This document shows positions 50,101 through 61,985 of a DNA stretch of 64,000 bases, piece after piece. Source of the stretch: Acorus gramineus (Eukaryota > Streptophyta > Magnoliopsida > Acorales > Acoraceae); contig CM060848.1 in NCBI GenBank assembly GCA_030737835.1, positions 19,259,309 through 19,323,308 of the forward strand, written 5' to 3'. The notes beneath the pieces were generated by a model. That model had not been told where the DNA came from, made no database searches, and saw only the letters and a program-made list of their open reading frames with translations. Every line of letters begins with the position of its first letter. Position 1 is the first letter of the stretch. Both the position numbers and the translations under genes were made by a program.

Positions 50101-51409
50101 CTTTGTAACTGTAACTAATTTCTCTGTTATACTTCCATTGACTTCCTCGGCTGGTCACATTTTCAATCAAACAGAAAAGTTAAATTTCATTAATCTAGGA
50201 GCTGATAAAAAAAATTAATACACTTGCAGATTCCATAGAAATGGATTACACATCACAAAAAACATACTACTCAAAAAAAGTGCCTTTTGCATGTAAACCC
50301 ATGAAAAATCCAGCAGAAAAGTTTAAACTTCACTAACTAAAAGCTCATATAAATATAAATTATTTGCAGTTTCCATTGAAATTGATTAAACAGCACAAAA
50401 CAAGCTTCTCATATCCTGCAATACATTTCAAACCCATTGAAAAAATGCATGTATCAGGAACAAAATTCATCAAAGGCCTCTAAAAAATTTAATCTTAAAA
50501 AAGATTGCGTTAAAGTAAAAAGTTCCATCTTTCACACATTTCCCAACCAATTAGAAAATCTTAGGCACAACAATAAACAAATTCCAAACCCTCCAAAGAC
50601 CCTCAAACCACTTGCCTTCCCAAATCCAAATCAATCCACAGACAAAGATACCACCTTTGGCAATGCCTTCTGCCGAATCCCTCTCTATATCTGCAGCAAT
50701 ACGTGCCAAGAGCGCCTTCTTCGTCCCGTTTGCCAAGAGCCCTCTAAGTGTGGCCTGCTCCCGCAAATCACAAAGACCCATTGCTCGAATCCTTTCAATG
50801 TCATCAGCCTTCTCCTCCACCTGCTCCTTCAATTGCTCCCCATTTCGATTCTCTGAAAAAGATTGCTTTAAGTCTTAAAAAGTACCCATTTATCAAACTC
50901 ACCCAACCCAACATGTCGCAAACAAAGTCTCCCAACTATCCGCGTAACTTCACAAATCCAAAATCAGTTAATAAAGAGTGTACCTTCCGCCGAATCCCTC
51001 TCTATATCCGCGGCAATGCCCTCCAACAACACTTTCTTCGTCCCACTCGTCGAGAGGCCTCGAAGTGAGGCCTGTCCCCGCAATTCATGAACACCCATCG
51101 TACGAAGCCTTTCGATGTCGCCGACCTTCTCCCTCTGTGCCTCCACCTGTTCCTCATTTTGGGACTCTCTCTGTCTCTTTCTACCACCGACAGAGGCTTT
51201 TGACGGCTTCTCTTCCTCCCGAATGGCTTCTTCAAGTCTCCGGACCTGCATAGGACAACACTTCTTTGGTTTTCCAAAATCTCCACAAAACATATATACA
51301 CAGAGAGGGAGAGAGAGGGACTAACGAGAGTGGGTTTGACTCCGACACTGGAGAGGCCTCGCTGCGCAAGCTCGGCTCGGATATCGGCGACTTTCAATTG
51401 GTCTGCCAT
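41161..51409 (-). CDS. PARP2: Poly(ADP-ribose) polymerase, PARP2 type, with three SAP motifs
   Basis: Nineteen exons (5' to 3', as low-high): 51326-51409, 50984-51245, 50655-50852, 50032-50150, 49143-49224, 47997-48232, 47686-47815, 47502-47557, 46815-46888, 46497-46543, 46293-46342, 45460-45522, 44253-44333, 43594-43704, 43393-43468, 42997-43139, 42659-42732, 41346-41451, 41161-41253. They give 694 residues in one frame. SAP DNA-binding motifs lie at about 3-37, 69-110 and 132-173, a WGR domain at about 222-327 ([15 protein letters not shown]), the helical regulatory domain at about 340-467, and the catalytic domain beyond. The H-Y-E triad is intact: His543 (LLWHGSR), Tyr577 ([16 protein letters not shown]), Glu671 ([10 protein letters not shown]). 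The enzyme adds poly(ADP-ribose) from NAD to nuclear proteins at DNA breaks. As I recall, Arabidopsis and maize relatives are about 640-655 residues with two SAPs; the extra length here is a duplicated SAP exon. Confidence 0.93.
41981..42416. mobile_element. Possible solo LTR in PARP2 intron 17
   Basis: A 436-base block starts TGTGATATAA and ends CGTCACA, short inverted termini as in LTRs, with a TATTTAAA-like motif inside. No partner LTR, coding part or clear target duplication is seen. It would be an old fossil of an LTR retrotransposon. Confidence 0.3.
46964..46982. repeat. CA/TG microsatellite in a PARP2 intron
   Basis: An AC dinucleotide run of about nine units in the intron between exons 8 and 9. 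Confidence 0.8.
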
Positions 51410-51419
51410 TTCTATTGAG

Positions 51420-51444
51420 AGAGAGTGAGAGAGAGAGAGAGAGC
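51420..51444 (-). promoter_or_regulatory. GA/CT-rich leader of PARP2
   Basis: A run of GAGAGA (CTCTCT on the gene strand) just upstream of the ATG, a common feature of plant 5' leaders and core promoters. Confidence 0.4.
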
Positions 51445-51939
51445 GAAACGAGATGATTTAAGGGGATTACGAAGCTTGTGAGGGAAGATTGAGAGATTTG
51501 AGTAGGAAGCGGGAATTTATCAAAAGTGTTTTAAAATGTGGTATGCGAAAGTATATACAGTGATTTTATATTTTTATTAATAAAAAAATATACTGATTAT
51601 CTGTTTAAGAAAGAAAAGAATACTTGTTGAGAAGCTAGCTAGCCAAGTATTAGATATAAAAAAAATATGAAAAAGATTTTAAATGAAAAATATGTATAAT
51701 ATAATAAGACTATTATCACATAGGTACTAATTTAAATAAAAACAATATAGTAACATAAACCGAAGTATGTAAATTCGGGTACGTCTATCCCCACCTTTCA
51801 ATCTGCTGATCCCCAACTCAAAAAAATGAAAAACCTAAATTTTATTTTGTTTTAGACACCATTAACCCCACCTCCAAAGATTTGATAGTTCTCCACAACA
51901 TCTTCTCTATGATCGAAACCCTAACAAAGATTCGATCGT

Positions 51940-53777
51940 TACCCTCCACCTAGTCCCTGTCATCCACCCCATCTTCATGTCCCTCCTAATCACCCTCTAC
52001 GAAGATTCATAGGGCTTTGGCGAAGGCGGAGGGGGACAAGGCACCGGGTCCAGATGGGTTCGGCTTAGTTTTCTTTCAAAGGTATTGGAGCATCGTGAAG
52101 GAGGACCTCTCCTATCCTATTTGTGTTGGTGGCCAACGTATTGGAGCATCGGGAATAGGCTTCTTTCCAGATGGACATGGCGTTTGTTCAACAGGTGTGA
52201 ATCACTGTGGTGTGTCCTCATGAGGGACTGATACGGAGGCGGGTTTATTGGTGAGCGGCGATGGCCGGTGTTGAATGCCCGCACATTCCAAATTTGCAAG
52301 GGTCTTTTCACGGACCGCGAAGACATGGAGTTCGCGGTCAAATAGAAGATTGGTAATGGCACCTCGGTGCATTTTTGGAAGGATTGGTGGAGTGGGGTAG
52401 AAAAACTGTGCAACTTGGGCCCTGACATTTATCGTTTGGCAAATAGGATGGAAGGGACGGTGGGGGGATTCTATCTACCGGAAGAGGGATCGTGGTCGAT
52501 CGAGCTCTCACAGACTAGACTTAGCGCGGACAAAACAAGGCAGCTCACGGTGTTGCTAGAGAGGCTCGGGCGGCACACCCTTCAGGAGGTAGAGGAGGAT
52601 CAGTGTAGATGGAGGTTCAAGTGGTCAAGGATGCACTCAGTCAAGAGTGCGTACAACAGGTGGATGATGGAGCAGGCGGGGGGGGGGGGGTCAATGACGA
52701 GCGCGAAATTCGCACAAACTTGGCGGCCAAAGATCCCTTTAAAGATAAAAATCTTTGTGTGGCTCCTTTTCCTAGAACGTCTACTGACAAAGGCGTACAG
52801 GGGGTAGATGGGCTCCTGAAGACTCAATGGTGTGCGCACTTTGCGCAAGGGCTACAGAAACCGTCGAACACCTATTATGTACGTGCGAAGTTGCTTGGGA
52901 GTTTTGAGTGTTGGTGGGGAGGTTCACGGGCCTTCAAACCTCATTCCAAACAGTGGAGGAGCTATGGGCGGCGGGGAAAGCAATGAAGCAAGCAGAAGAT
53001 AACTTGGCCACGGTGGTGTCGCAATCCATTATACCAGCGGGGGCATGGACAATTTGGAAGACGCGTAATGAAGCCGTGTTTAAAGGGACGAAAGTGTATC
53101 AAGAAAATATGTGGGACATGTTTCGAGGGTGTATGTCGGATTGGGTCGACATATTGCGAGAGCGGGGGATGTACAGTTTCGAGAAGGGGTTATGCACATC
53201 ACGGGGTGACAGGATACGCGATGGCATCGCTCGGTCGGTTAGATGCCTCTTCTAACCCGAGACACGAGTTCATTCTCTTTCTTATGTGTTTCTTTCTTGC
53301 TTTTTTTACTCTTTTTCCCCATTCAAAATTTGTAATTCAAGTTCAGAAATGAAATTGGGTAGCAAACATCTACCTTTTCTTCAAAATAAAATAAAAATAA
53401 AATAAATCACCCTCTACGAATTCCTCTTCATGCCCTTCACAAGGAAGCTCACCAGCCACCCCTCTGGCATCACCAATGACCCACCTCTAGCACTCGGTGT
53501 CGGCCCCATCCACTCTGACATTTCCTTGGCCATCACCGGCCTTGTCCAACTCAAGCGGAGGAACACTTTCAATCGCCAAAGCGATAAGATCAGCCTGATT
53601 AGGCTTTCTTTCCAATTTGGAGTATTTGACATTGCTGACATGTTCACTCATGTTGGGTTGATGGAGTTCCTCTATAGCGAGGCTCCATTTGGGGATGCGG
53701 TTGCTCTTGACGTTGTTTTCGTTTTTACTGCTCTCTTTTGGGAACTTTTTGAGCATCCTTTTAGTGAAGATGATTAA
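51940..53777 (+). pseudogene. Captured NPF (nitrate/peptide transporter) gene fragment, split by a LINE
   Basis: Left of the LINE the reading is HPIFMSLLITLYE; right of it FLFMPFTRKLTSHPSGIT, then FDIADMFTHVGLMEFLYSEA. These match NPF/PTR motifs for the P[FY].RK.T.HPSGIT segment and the later IADMFT.VGL.EFFY.EAP membrane segment. The stretch is short and lacks the rest of the 12-helix transporter. It lies inside a MULE-type element, so it is a transduplicated fragment and not a gene. The uninterrupted part is at 53421-53777. Confidence 0.6.
52004..53404 (+). mobile_element. 5'-truncated LINE with 16-bp target duplication
   Basis: AATCACCCTCTACGAA occurs at 51988-52003 and 53405-53420. The insert starts with a reverse-transcriptase scrap (KAPGPDGFGLVFFQRYW), skips most of the RT domain, continues with the zinc-binding RVT region (FWKDWWSGVEKLCNLG, KIPLKIKIFVW) and ends with WTIWKTRNEAVFKG, a 3' UTR and an A-rich tail of AAAAT units. 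Internal deletion and truncation make it inactive. It landed inside the captured transporter fragment. Confidence 0.85.
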
Positions 53778-54344
53778 TTGGGTGATGGAGAGGGTGGTGT
53801 CGAGTGGGCGGCGACGTTGGATGCTGATCAGATATCGATACTGTGATGGGAAGAGCTTGCCGTGACAGTTATCAGTACTGTAATTGGGCTTTTGGTGTGT
53901 GAAGCAACCATTTCTACATGGTGGTTGTGGGAGAGAAGAGTGTGGAAATGTGAGAAAGAATGGAGTGTTGTTGGATTTAAGGAAACATATTTTAAAAAAT
54001 AAGATTTTGAATAAATTAGTTTATTAAATAGATATTGATTCATGAAAAACGCATTTTTTATCTTTTTTTTTTAAATAACATTTTTACATTAAAAACTGTA
54101 AGTAATTTTTTAATTAAGCTGGTTTTTTGAAACCTGTTTGGTTAAACTTTTGAGTTTTCTGTTTAATTAAAAACAGAATCACCCTTTCAATTGTGTTATC
54201 AAACAGAGCCTTAGAATTTGACAGCTTTTTAATATAAAAAGATAGTGGGTTCAAAAATAATAAATTTTTAGGATGGTGAATTTAGTAAGGTGGGGAATAT
54301 CAGTTAGCAAATAGATTGGTGGGATGGACATACCCTATAAATTG

Positions 54345-55007
54345 AGGCGAACTTTAAAAAGTCACAATGTTCGGCCAATGTAACCCCCAGTTTTGTTTTG
54401 TATTTATTTTTTCAGGATGGGGTGAATGGGAGTGGAAACAAAGAGGAGAGAGAGAGAGACCGAGGCGGCGATGGACAAAGAGTGTAGCAAGCGTTAGAGG
54501 CTGGAGGGAGAGAAAGAAAGAAGAGGACGATGATGGTGTCAAGGGAGGATAGCTGCGTGCAAAGGATGCTGCAAGAGGGCAACAATGGGTATGGGGATAG
54601 AAAAAGAAAAAAGAGAGGGGCAGCGCCATCTTTCACCCATCCACTCTGTCCACCTCCGCCGCTCTTCCCGACCTCTCTCTCTCTCTCTCTCACATTAGTT
54701 GTTAGAGTTCTCTAAGGTCACATCTTTTTTAGTTTATTTGAGAGCTGGCCTTGCTCACCATATGCATTTGACATACATCACTGAACATTATTCTCAAAAA
54801 GATGTTGTTCATAACGTCTTAATCTTACTGCATAACAATAACAAGAACAAATTCACTTAAAGAAAAACATGCAGATTTATATGGTTAGTCAAAATTTGTT
54901 TATATACAAGAAAAAGATAAGTAATTCATTCACAGGTTGCAAAAGTCTACTCTCTTATTTCACTCCTTACCATTGTCATTTTTCGGCACTTAACCAAAAG
55001 AGACTAA
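54345..55007. other. Low-complexity GA/CT-rich intergenic tract
   Basis: GAGAGA on one side and a CTCTCTCTC run near 54672-54691 on the other. The open frames here reflect composition. No gene is supported. Confidence 0.5.
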
Positions 55008-55341
55008 GGCCCCGTTTGGTTGCGCGATTCGGCGCGTTTTTGTTTTTTGAAAAGCTAAAAGCGTGCAGTCAAACGGGGCAGCTTTTTACAGAATCGGAAG
55101 CTGGATTCCTTTTAATTTTTCCTTTGAAATCTGTGTTTTAAAAAGCTCAGAAACAATGTTTTTTTTATCGGAATCGATTTTTTGAATTGAAAAGCAACTT
55201 TCTCTGTCAAACATTAAACTCCTTTCAAATATTGATTCCTGATTTTAAAAAAACATCCTAAAAAAGTCAACGTCTAAAATTATCTTAAAAAGCAACTTTA
55301 TTCCAAAAGCTACTTTTCAATCTATGTTTTCAAACGGACCC
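55008..55341. mobile_element. Harbinger-like MITE, 334 bp
   Basis: The ends GGCCCCGTTTGG and CAAACGGACCC are inverted partners, with TAA at 55005-55007 and 55342-55344. The interior has several AAAAGC and CGATTC motifs and no frame. Confidence 0.75.
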
Positions 55342-55344
55342 TAA

Positions 55345-55571
55345 AGGCCAATTTGGTTACTCTAGTTTAAAAAAAAAATTATTTTTTTATAGGAATCTAA
55401 TTTTAATAGATTCTTTGGAACGAGAAATTTGACTGAAATGGTTAATCAGAATAAATGTAAATCAAGCCCTAAATAAATAAGAAAAAAATTAACTAAAATA
55501 TATTTATAAAAAACAACCGTATTACTTTGTAAATAGTCCCACTGGTGACAGAAAACAACACATATATCTTA

Positions 55572-55604
<33 letters not shown>

Positions 55605-56454
55605 ACGAAATCAGATCACGTACAGACACAAACAAGTCCAAATTGAAACCCTTTTAGGATCAGGCTCGAGTGGATTTGCCAATCCAATTACCCAAACCCA
55701 GCAACACTTCAGCCCCCGCACACAAGCTTTCAAAAGTGATAGATATGATGAAATCAGATCACACAGGATCTGCGCCAAATCGTTTCGGATGCAACATCTA
55801 AGCTCAAATGCCGAGATTGAGTTCGGTCCAAAAGACGTTAGATTTTTTTAAACAGTGTTTATTGTGAGTGGTGAGTCCGGATTTAGCAAACTAAGGAAGG
55901 CGCGGATTTCCATTTCTTAGAAGTCAGTATCAGTTGGAGAAAATACCATTCAAGTCCAGGTGTCAATTCAAGTCTTATGAATAAAATAAATCAAGGTCCA
56001 TCATATATTAATTAACCAGTCAAGCTCAAATCTAGATTTTTCATCTTCTTTTTTTCATTCAGATTCATATATAGATTTAAAAATATCCCATCTCCCGCAA
56101 GCGACTATTGAGTCAAACACAAAATCTAGTGAGTACATATAAAATAAAAGCACACTCATCCAATTTGATGCATTTCATTACATTACATCCCCCCACAAAC
56201 AAACTATATTACAATGCTCGTCTAACTATAACAAATTTCACACTTCTCAAACTAAACAAACACCACCTACACAGTCCTCCATTGTATACACACGTAGAGA
56301 CGGACGTGCATGCTCACACAAACAACGACGACAAACAACAACAACTAAAAAAAAAAAAGAGCACTACCAAACACTCAAGTCTCTCTCGCTCGATCGCTCA
56401 CCCCGTCTGATCCCTAACACGAAAAGATAGATTTTTATTTTTTAGTTTTAGAGG
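55345..56454. other. Intergenic, partly 3' UTR of DRM1/ARP gene
   Basis: It includes an AC/AT microsatellite (55572-55604). The 300 bases before 56455 should be the 3' UTR of the minus-strand gene. No further gene is supported. Confidence 0.4.
55572..55604. repeat. Compound (AC)n(AT)n microsatellite
   Basis: Eleven AC units followed by AT units. Confidence 0.85.
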
Positions 56455-57309
56455 TCACACGTCATAAGGAGGACCAGAGCTCCCACTTCCAGCCCCGGTT
56501 GTTCCTCTCTCGTACACCGACGACGACTTCCTCCTGAACCGATTCGCATCCCTCCCACCTGCGATCGAAATCCAACGTCTGTCACACCATCTCACCCAGA
56601 TCCAACGAATCAAAAATGAGTCCAGATCCTATCAATCTATGAATCGAATTACACACAACATATGAAATTAAACTGCACAATAAATCACACGTATGCTCAA
56701 TAATTAATCATACAGTTTAATTTATAAATTATAATATTATGATGCCGGAGCTGGACTCACAAAAAAAATGCACAGACGATAGAGTCAGCATCCACTGACA
56801 GTGTAAATGACGCAATTGTCCCTATGTTATTCCATTGAAGATTCTTAAATTACAGGGGCATTCATGTCAATTTGTGTATGAAACGAACAAAAAACACAGC
56901 CGGGCTTACCAAAGAACGGAGATACCGGAGGAGTGGACCCGGCCGGGGACGCCGGCGGAGTCCCGGCCGGGCTCGGAGGCTTGATGATCATGATGCTCCT
57001 CGTCACCGTCGAAGTCGTCGGAGTCTTCGGCGTCGTCGGCGTCGTCGAATCATCGCCGTTGGATCTCACGATCCCTCCATCCGCCACCGCATCTGCGCCA
57101 CGCAAAAAAAAAAAAAGAAAAAAGAAAAGATGAGGACCTTTGGATCTGAAGTGATCGGGATGGGAGAGAAGGACGCGCGACGGCGACCGACCTTTGCCGG
57201 GGGCGACGGAACGGAAGGAGAAGTTGTTGTGCTTGCGGAGCTTCTTGAGGCCGGAGTCCGGCATGGGACCGGCGACCGTCTCGTCCCAGAGCTTGTCAAG
57301 CAGACCCAT
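56455..57309 (-). CDS. DRM1: Dormancy-associated/auxin-repressed protein (DRM1/ARP family)
   Basis: Exons 57192-57309, 56910-57092 and 56455-56558 (phases 1 and 1) encode 134 residues. The family hallmarks are the N-terminus MGLLDKLWDETVAGPMPDSG and LKKLRKH, the middle TRSIMIIKPPSP, the Pro-Ser/Thr stretch GSTPPVSPF and the C-terminus PPYDV. Members are small, intrinsically disordered proteins strongly induced in dormant or growth-arrested tissue and repressed by auxin or sugar; their molecular function is unknown. The upstream region has ACACGTGGC and two CACGTG motifs, fitting ABA control. Intron 1 is 99 bases and intron 2 is 351 bases. The ATG is the first in frame and matches the family start. 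Confidence 0.92.
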
Positions 57310-57526
57310 CGCTTCTGATGGACTCTGAATCGCTATTTCGAGTGGACATATAAAGACGCCGAAGCAATAAATGTCGAACCAGTTTTCAGACAGGATTGAA
57401 TCTGGACCGTCGATGGGAATCTCGAGGTGACGACGTGGCGGTTGATAAGAGGCCCGCGCCGGCTGGGGATAAGACCGCCATGACGGAACGGAAAAAGAAA
57501 AGAAAGGGTCCCCGTAGAGGAGGATG

Positions 57527-57535
57527 ACACGTGGC
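57527..57535. promoter_or_regulatory. ABRE/G-box upstream of DRM1
   Basis: ACACGTGGC, a classic ABA-responsive element, 218 bases upstream of the ATG. Further CACGTG cores are at 57562-57567 and 57817-57822. Confidence 0.55.
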
Positions 57536-57817
57536 GATTACCGATACGGATGGGTCCGCGTCACGTGAAAGAGTTGATGAACGGTCGAGAATGCCCCTGT
57601 CTTTAGGTGCTATTTGGGTGGAGTGCCACTGAGAGATGGACGGTTGGTTTTTACGGATCTCATGGGGGTGAAATCAGAACCGTCGGATGGTGCGGTATCA
57701 TGAAAGTTCGGGGAGGGGCAAATTGTTAGGTCTTTGTCTCTTCGTCTGAGCCAATGGAGGAGGTTTTCGTAAATATCGGGAATTTGGAGGGGTTTTCAAG
57801 GAAGGGATTGGGATGGC

Positions 57818-59451
57818 ACGTGTTGTAGACGTTTGTCGGGTTGTGATGACGGTTGTGGAAGTGACCGCTTCCGAATATTTGGTGCGTTGACCGGGACATG
57901 AGTGTAAGATGGGTCGACCGTGCCAAACGGTCGAATATTAATCTCATATTCATCAAACAGTAAATAAGTCTATTTTATTAGTAAGTTCTTCTTATTTTTA
58001 TAATATAATTTGTAAGTCCTTTCGTATATTAATCACATATTCAAATAATAGTAAATATGTTTCACATTAAAAGCTTACCCTTTGAGGTTTCGAATTTCGA
58101 TTGTCCCGCGTCCTTTCTCTAACTTTTCGTATGAGGTGTGATATTAGGTTATTCATTCTTGATAACTATACTGAAATAGATAACAATCCAGACTGAATAA
58201 ATAACTTTTTATTTGATTATCTTTTTTGTTATTCTCATTAGGAAACGTAAAAATGACTTTTTTGTTGTTTGGTTCACCTTGGATAAAGTGATGATAAATG
58301 ATTGATAAGTGATGAATAAGAGTTTATGATTTCTTAAATGACAATTATACCCCCTGGGAATATGATTCCACCTGGGAGTATGTGATTATACCCCCTGGGA
58401 GTACGAGAGATATATGATTGATTTGATAGATGTGACAGTTTTTAGAATATGTGTGAGTCTGTTAGGTGAGATAAATTTTTTAAAATGACAGAGAAGGATA
58501 TTTTTATCCATTGGCATAGATAAGCCTTGATAAGCAATTCCACCATTTCCTTATAATAGTTATCAGGCCTTATCCTAGCTTATCCAGACATAACTATCAG
58601 AGTTTATTCTATCAAAACAAATAACTTTTTTTAGTTATTTTCATCTATTCTTCATTATTCTTACCTTATGTTCCTCGCCATAGAGGGGTAAGAGATTTTA
58701 GGTTTTTTTGGGTTTAAAGAGAAAAAAAAACTTTTGTTGAGGTTTGATAAACATTGTCAAAACAATTCAAGTGAATGCATGTATTTTAAGGATTGGATGA
58801 GTTTAATGTCCAATTTACATATCAAACAACTTGTTAAGAACCCATCACAATGTTATTGATATTAGGCACTTTCAAGGGTTTTTTTTTTTAAAAAAAAAAC
58901 TATAGTCATATTCTATTCTCAGATATTCAGATAAAATATGTTTGAATTGAGGGTGACAGAGAATAGAGTAAGAAAAAAAAAGTTACAGCTTGTTAACCAG
59001 CGCCACACACATCCAACCAAACAAAAAGACCTTGAAGGAAAATTCAAGGTCTTCTTTTCATGAAGAGATTCATTTTGATCTTTACTGCAAATATCATTTT
59101 AATCTATCAATTGGTGTACAATCAATTGTCTACAGACCAAAACGGAAGTTCTAAAACTTTATAAAATCTCAATTTCAAAAAATAACAAATTAATAGGATG
59201 GTTTCAGCATATACTTGAACATTTTAATGGTACACACTCAATTGTATACCCCTCACAAAGCAAATATTAGCCAAAATCCAATTATTCCAACATAGAAAAA
59301 GTGCAACACAAATCCCCATCAAAACTTGAATATGCCACAAAGTCCCTCATGTAATGAGTTCCTATAAATCAACTTCATCAACCCACATTATAATCACATG
59401 CACAACAATTCAAGATCAAGAAAAAAACAGGAGGAAGTCAGTAACCAGTCA
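57818..59451. other. Intergenic with MITE remnants
   Basis: AT-rich. Around 58259-58625 is a MITE-like block related to 11580-11945, with TTGTTTGGTTCACCTTGGAT near the left end and a loosely inverted partner (TTATTCTATCAAAACAAATA) at the right. The part before 59452 is probably the 3' UTR of the uL18-like gene. Confidence 0.45.
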
Positions 59452-59796
59452 TCAGAGGAGCTTAACACCCCCGTCCCTCAAGGAATCAACAATGGCCTTG
59501 ACCTTCCCATGGTACCTCTGCTCCCCCTTGAGGGAGATGCAGACGGCAGGGATGTTTTTCTGGAGCAGACGCTCTGCAAGGATCCGGCCGATGCTGGCAG
59601 CTGCAGCTACATCACCAGTCTTCTCCATGGTCGGCCTCAGCTGCTTCTCCTGTGAGCATGCGGAGCAGGCCACGGTGGCTGTGGGGAAGTGGACCACCTG
59701 GGCATCCACGTACTTGTTTGTGAAGTGCATCTTCAGCACGTACGGCTTCAGGAAGTTCGTGATCCTATGTGGCTTCACAGGTGGATTGATTTTCAT
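59452..59796 (-). CDS. uL18-like ribosomal protein (L18p/L5e family), probably organellar
   Basis: One open frame of 114 residues from the ATG at 59796: KINPPVKPHRITNFLKPYV, LKMHFTNKYVDAQVVH, PTATVACSACSQEKQLRP, DVAAAASIGRILAERLL, IPAVCISL, YHGKVKAIVDSLRDGGVKLL. These are hallmarks of the plant L18p/L5e proteins I recall as the At1g08845 type. uL18 binds 5S rRNA in the large subunit; this short plant type is thought to be mitochondrial, which is inference here. A good acceptor (TTTCAG) lies 13 bases before the ATG, so at least one upstream exon exists, probably in the 5' UTR (see 61986-62352). Confidence 0.8.
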   Translation of the reverse strand: MKINPPVKPHRITNFLKPYVLKMHFTNKYVDAQVVHFPTATVACSACSQEKQLRPTMEKTGDVAAAASIGRILAERLLQKNIPAVCISLKGEQRYHGKVKAIVDSLRDGGVKLL

Positions 59797-59809
59797 CTCT
59801 GCAGATTCC

Positions 59810-61985
59810 CTGAAATCTAATTTGGTAAAGTTGAACATATAAGAAAGATAATCACCCCCCCCCCCCCCCCAACACACACACCCTTTTGAAATAATGAGTA
59901 CCAATGAATGCTCAGTTTCGATTTGAACTTCTAAGAAATATGAGTGTCCTCAATTGAACCATTTCATATAATGAATGTTGAATTTGAACTTCTAAAGGAA
60001 TACAAGTTCCCCGAATTGAACCATTCATATCAATAAACGTTCGATATGAACTTCTAAGAAAGATAACATGTGCTTCATTGTTATATCAGTTTTAAACATG
60101 GGCAATATCAGTTTTTTTTTTAACGAAAACTACTTTGTGGATGTGGAATGCACATGCTCACATAAATGCTCAGTATTACAGATACACATACGATACAAGC
60201 AATGAACAGAGATTTTTCAAGGTGGGGCCTCACAGAGTCAGACTCACAGTAACAAAGATGGAATGGGAAAGATGACTGAAACTGGTTAATTTTTTACAAG
60301 GTGGGAATAATATGCAGGATTGATGTATTCCCAGATCTTTGAATAAATTCAAATACACAATCAAAACATGACTTCTCACTTCCTCAGCAAGCAATTAATA
60401 AGCAACTGCAATTCCAACCCACAAATCTTTACATGACTAATGGCTAATGAGTAATGAGTAGCAAAATATAAAGGACCATCACAATCAAAGAACAGAGTGC
60501 CACTCATGGATATATCCCAGGAGCATTTCTTCTTTCCCATAACTCACAGAACAGGAAATTAAAGATTCAATAACATAAGGAACCGTAATCAAATGCCATT
60601 CGTAACGTATCTTATGAATGCGTAGTTTAGTTGATATCATCAAAATGTCAAGTTCATGAATAAGTGGTAGATATCTCAAGTCCCATTCGGTTTTGTGTTT
60701 TATATATCTATCTTTTGATGAGTAAGCTTTTATGATTTCATTAACGAAAGAAAAATATGTCTAGGCCTCACTCAACATTTGCTCGAGTATTCTCTAAAAA
60801 AAACATTTGCTCGAGTAAAAAAGAACCCAACATTGCCAAGACCGTAACGTCAGCCACGAGAGGTCCCTCCGATATCAAAAAAAAAAAAAAAAAACATTTG
60901 CCACAACCAAGGTACTTGTCGGGTTTTGGCATTCCTACAAACACATGAAAAACCAAACTGCTCTATTTCTCAATATTTAACAAGGAAAATGTTACATCCA
61001 AACCGGTCTGCAACCCTCAACCATTTTGATCTTTTTTTTTAAGTCTATACTCGCATTAATGAAGTACTAATTATTATGAAAAGTGAAATATATACCAACA
61101 TAAACCGGTACATATATTTTTCCTCAAAAATTGAAAAAAAAATAATCTTTCATATATTACGCTAATGGAGTGTACACTGCCCTAATGTAGTATACACTCC
61201 ACTAATGGAGTGTGTATAGATAGCTAGGGGACCACTTCTGTAAATTCAATGGGCTATAAAATCATGGTAGCTATTGTCCACCATTTCCTCAAAAAAAAAA
61301 AAAAAAGACAGGCACCCAATAAAAATAGATTTCTTGGATGGATACAATTCATGCCTTCCTTTCGGAGTCCACATTAACTCGATTTAAAGGAGTGGCCATA
61401 GAGACTGATCTGTGACAACATTAGGGAGAGAACCTCACAATGATCTACATACAGTTTTTTTTTCAATCAATCACAATTCAATCTAAAAAAGGCGCCAAAT
61501 GATCTACAAACATCAAAATAGGGAAGAAACCCACGATGATCTACATCAAATAAAGAAGAACATCTGCAACCCAACCCAAGTTCCCTCTCAAAGTCCAATA
61601 AAAAAAAATTTCAATATTGGTATACTATGAATTTATATTATTATCATTATATCCCTTGTAAAATTCTACAGACGGCTACAATACATGAGTTGACAGCACA
61701 CATAAAGAGAAGGCATATGAAGAAATTTCAATCCAACGTCATGAAACAATCAGAATTCACAGATTACAATATCCTCAGATTCCTTTAATCGCAATAAAAA
61801 AAAAGAATCTGTCCTCATAGCAAGACATTTAACATCAATATGAAAAACAATCATATCATAAGAAAGTCACAAAATCTAAGAAATCGAGAAGAAAAGACAA
61901 GAGAACGAAAGATCTAACCCTAACTCTAGCATCAGATACACTACGCATCCTGAAGCAACGGATCGAGAGATTTAGATCTACGAAC
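59810..61985. other. Probable intron upstream of uL18-like exon
   Basis: If exons at 61986-62352 belong to the same transcript, this 2.2-kb stretch is an intron. No internal gene is supported. Confidence 0.4.
59855..59870 (+). repeat. Poly-C run
   Basis: Sixteen C followed by an AC run, in the intron upstream of the uL18-like coding exon. Confidence 0.7.

Larger units (their letters stand above)
51777..54335. mobile_element. Pack-MULE-like element with captured transporter fragment and nested LINE
   Basis: The left end GGGTACGTCTATCCCCACC and right end (inverted GGGTATGTCCATCCCACC) match the ends of the foldback element at 20169-21267. The flanks TGTAAATTC (51768-51776) and TATAAATTG (54336-54344) agree at 7 of 9 bases, fitting an old 9-bp target duplication. 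Without the LINE the element is about 1.14 kb. Between the ends is a coding-like piece of an NPF transporter, so it resembles a gene-capturing MULE. No transposase is visible. Confidence 0.65.

Noticed and set aside
50437-50878. Plus-strand frames of up to 139 residues
   Set aside because: They are antisense to PARP2 exon 3 and flanking introns, with no family resemblance.
54354-54715. Open frames in a GA/CT-rich tract
   Set aside because: Composition-driven, with no family similarity and no splice logic.
56872-57318. 148-residue Arg-rich plus-strand frame
   Set aside because: It is the antisense of DRM1 exons 1 and 2, which match a known family.
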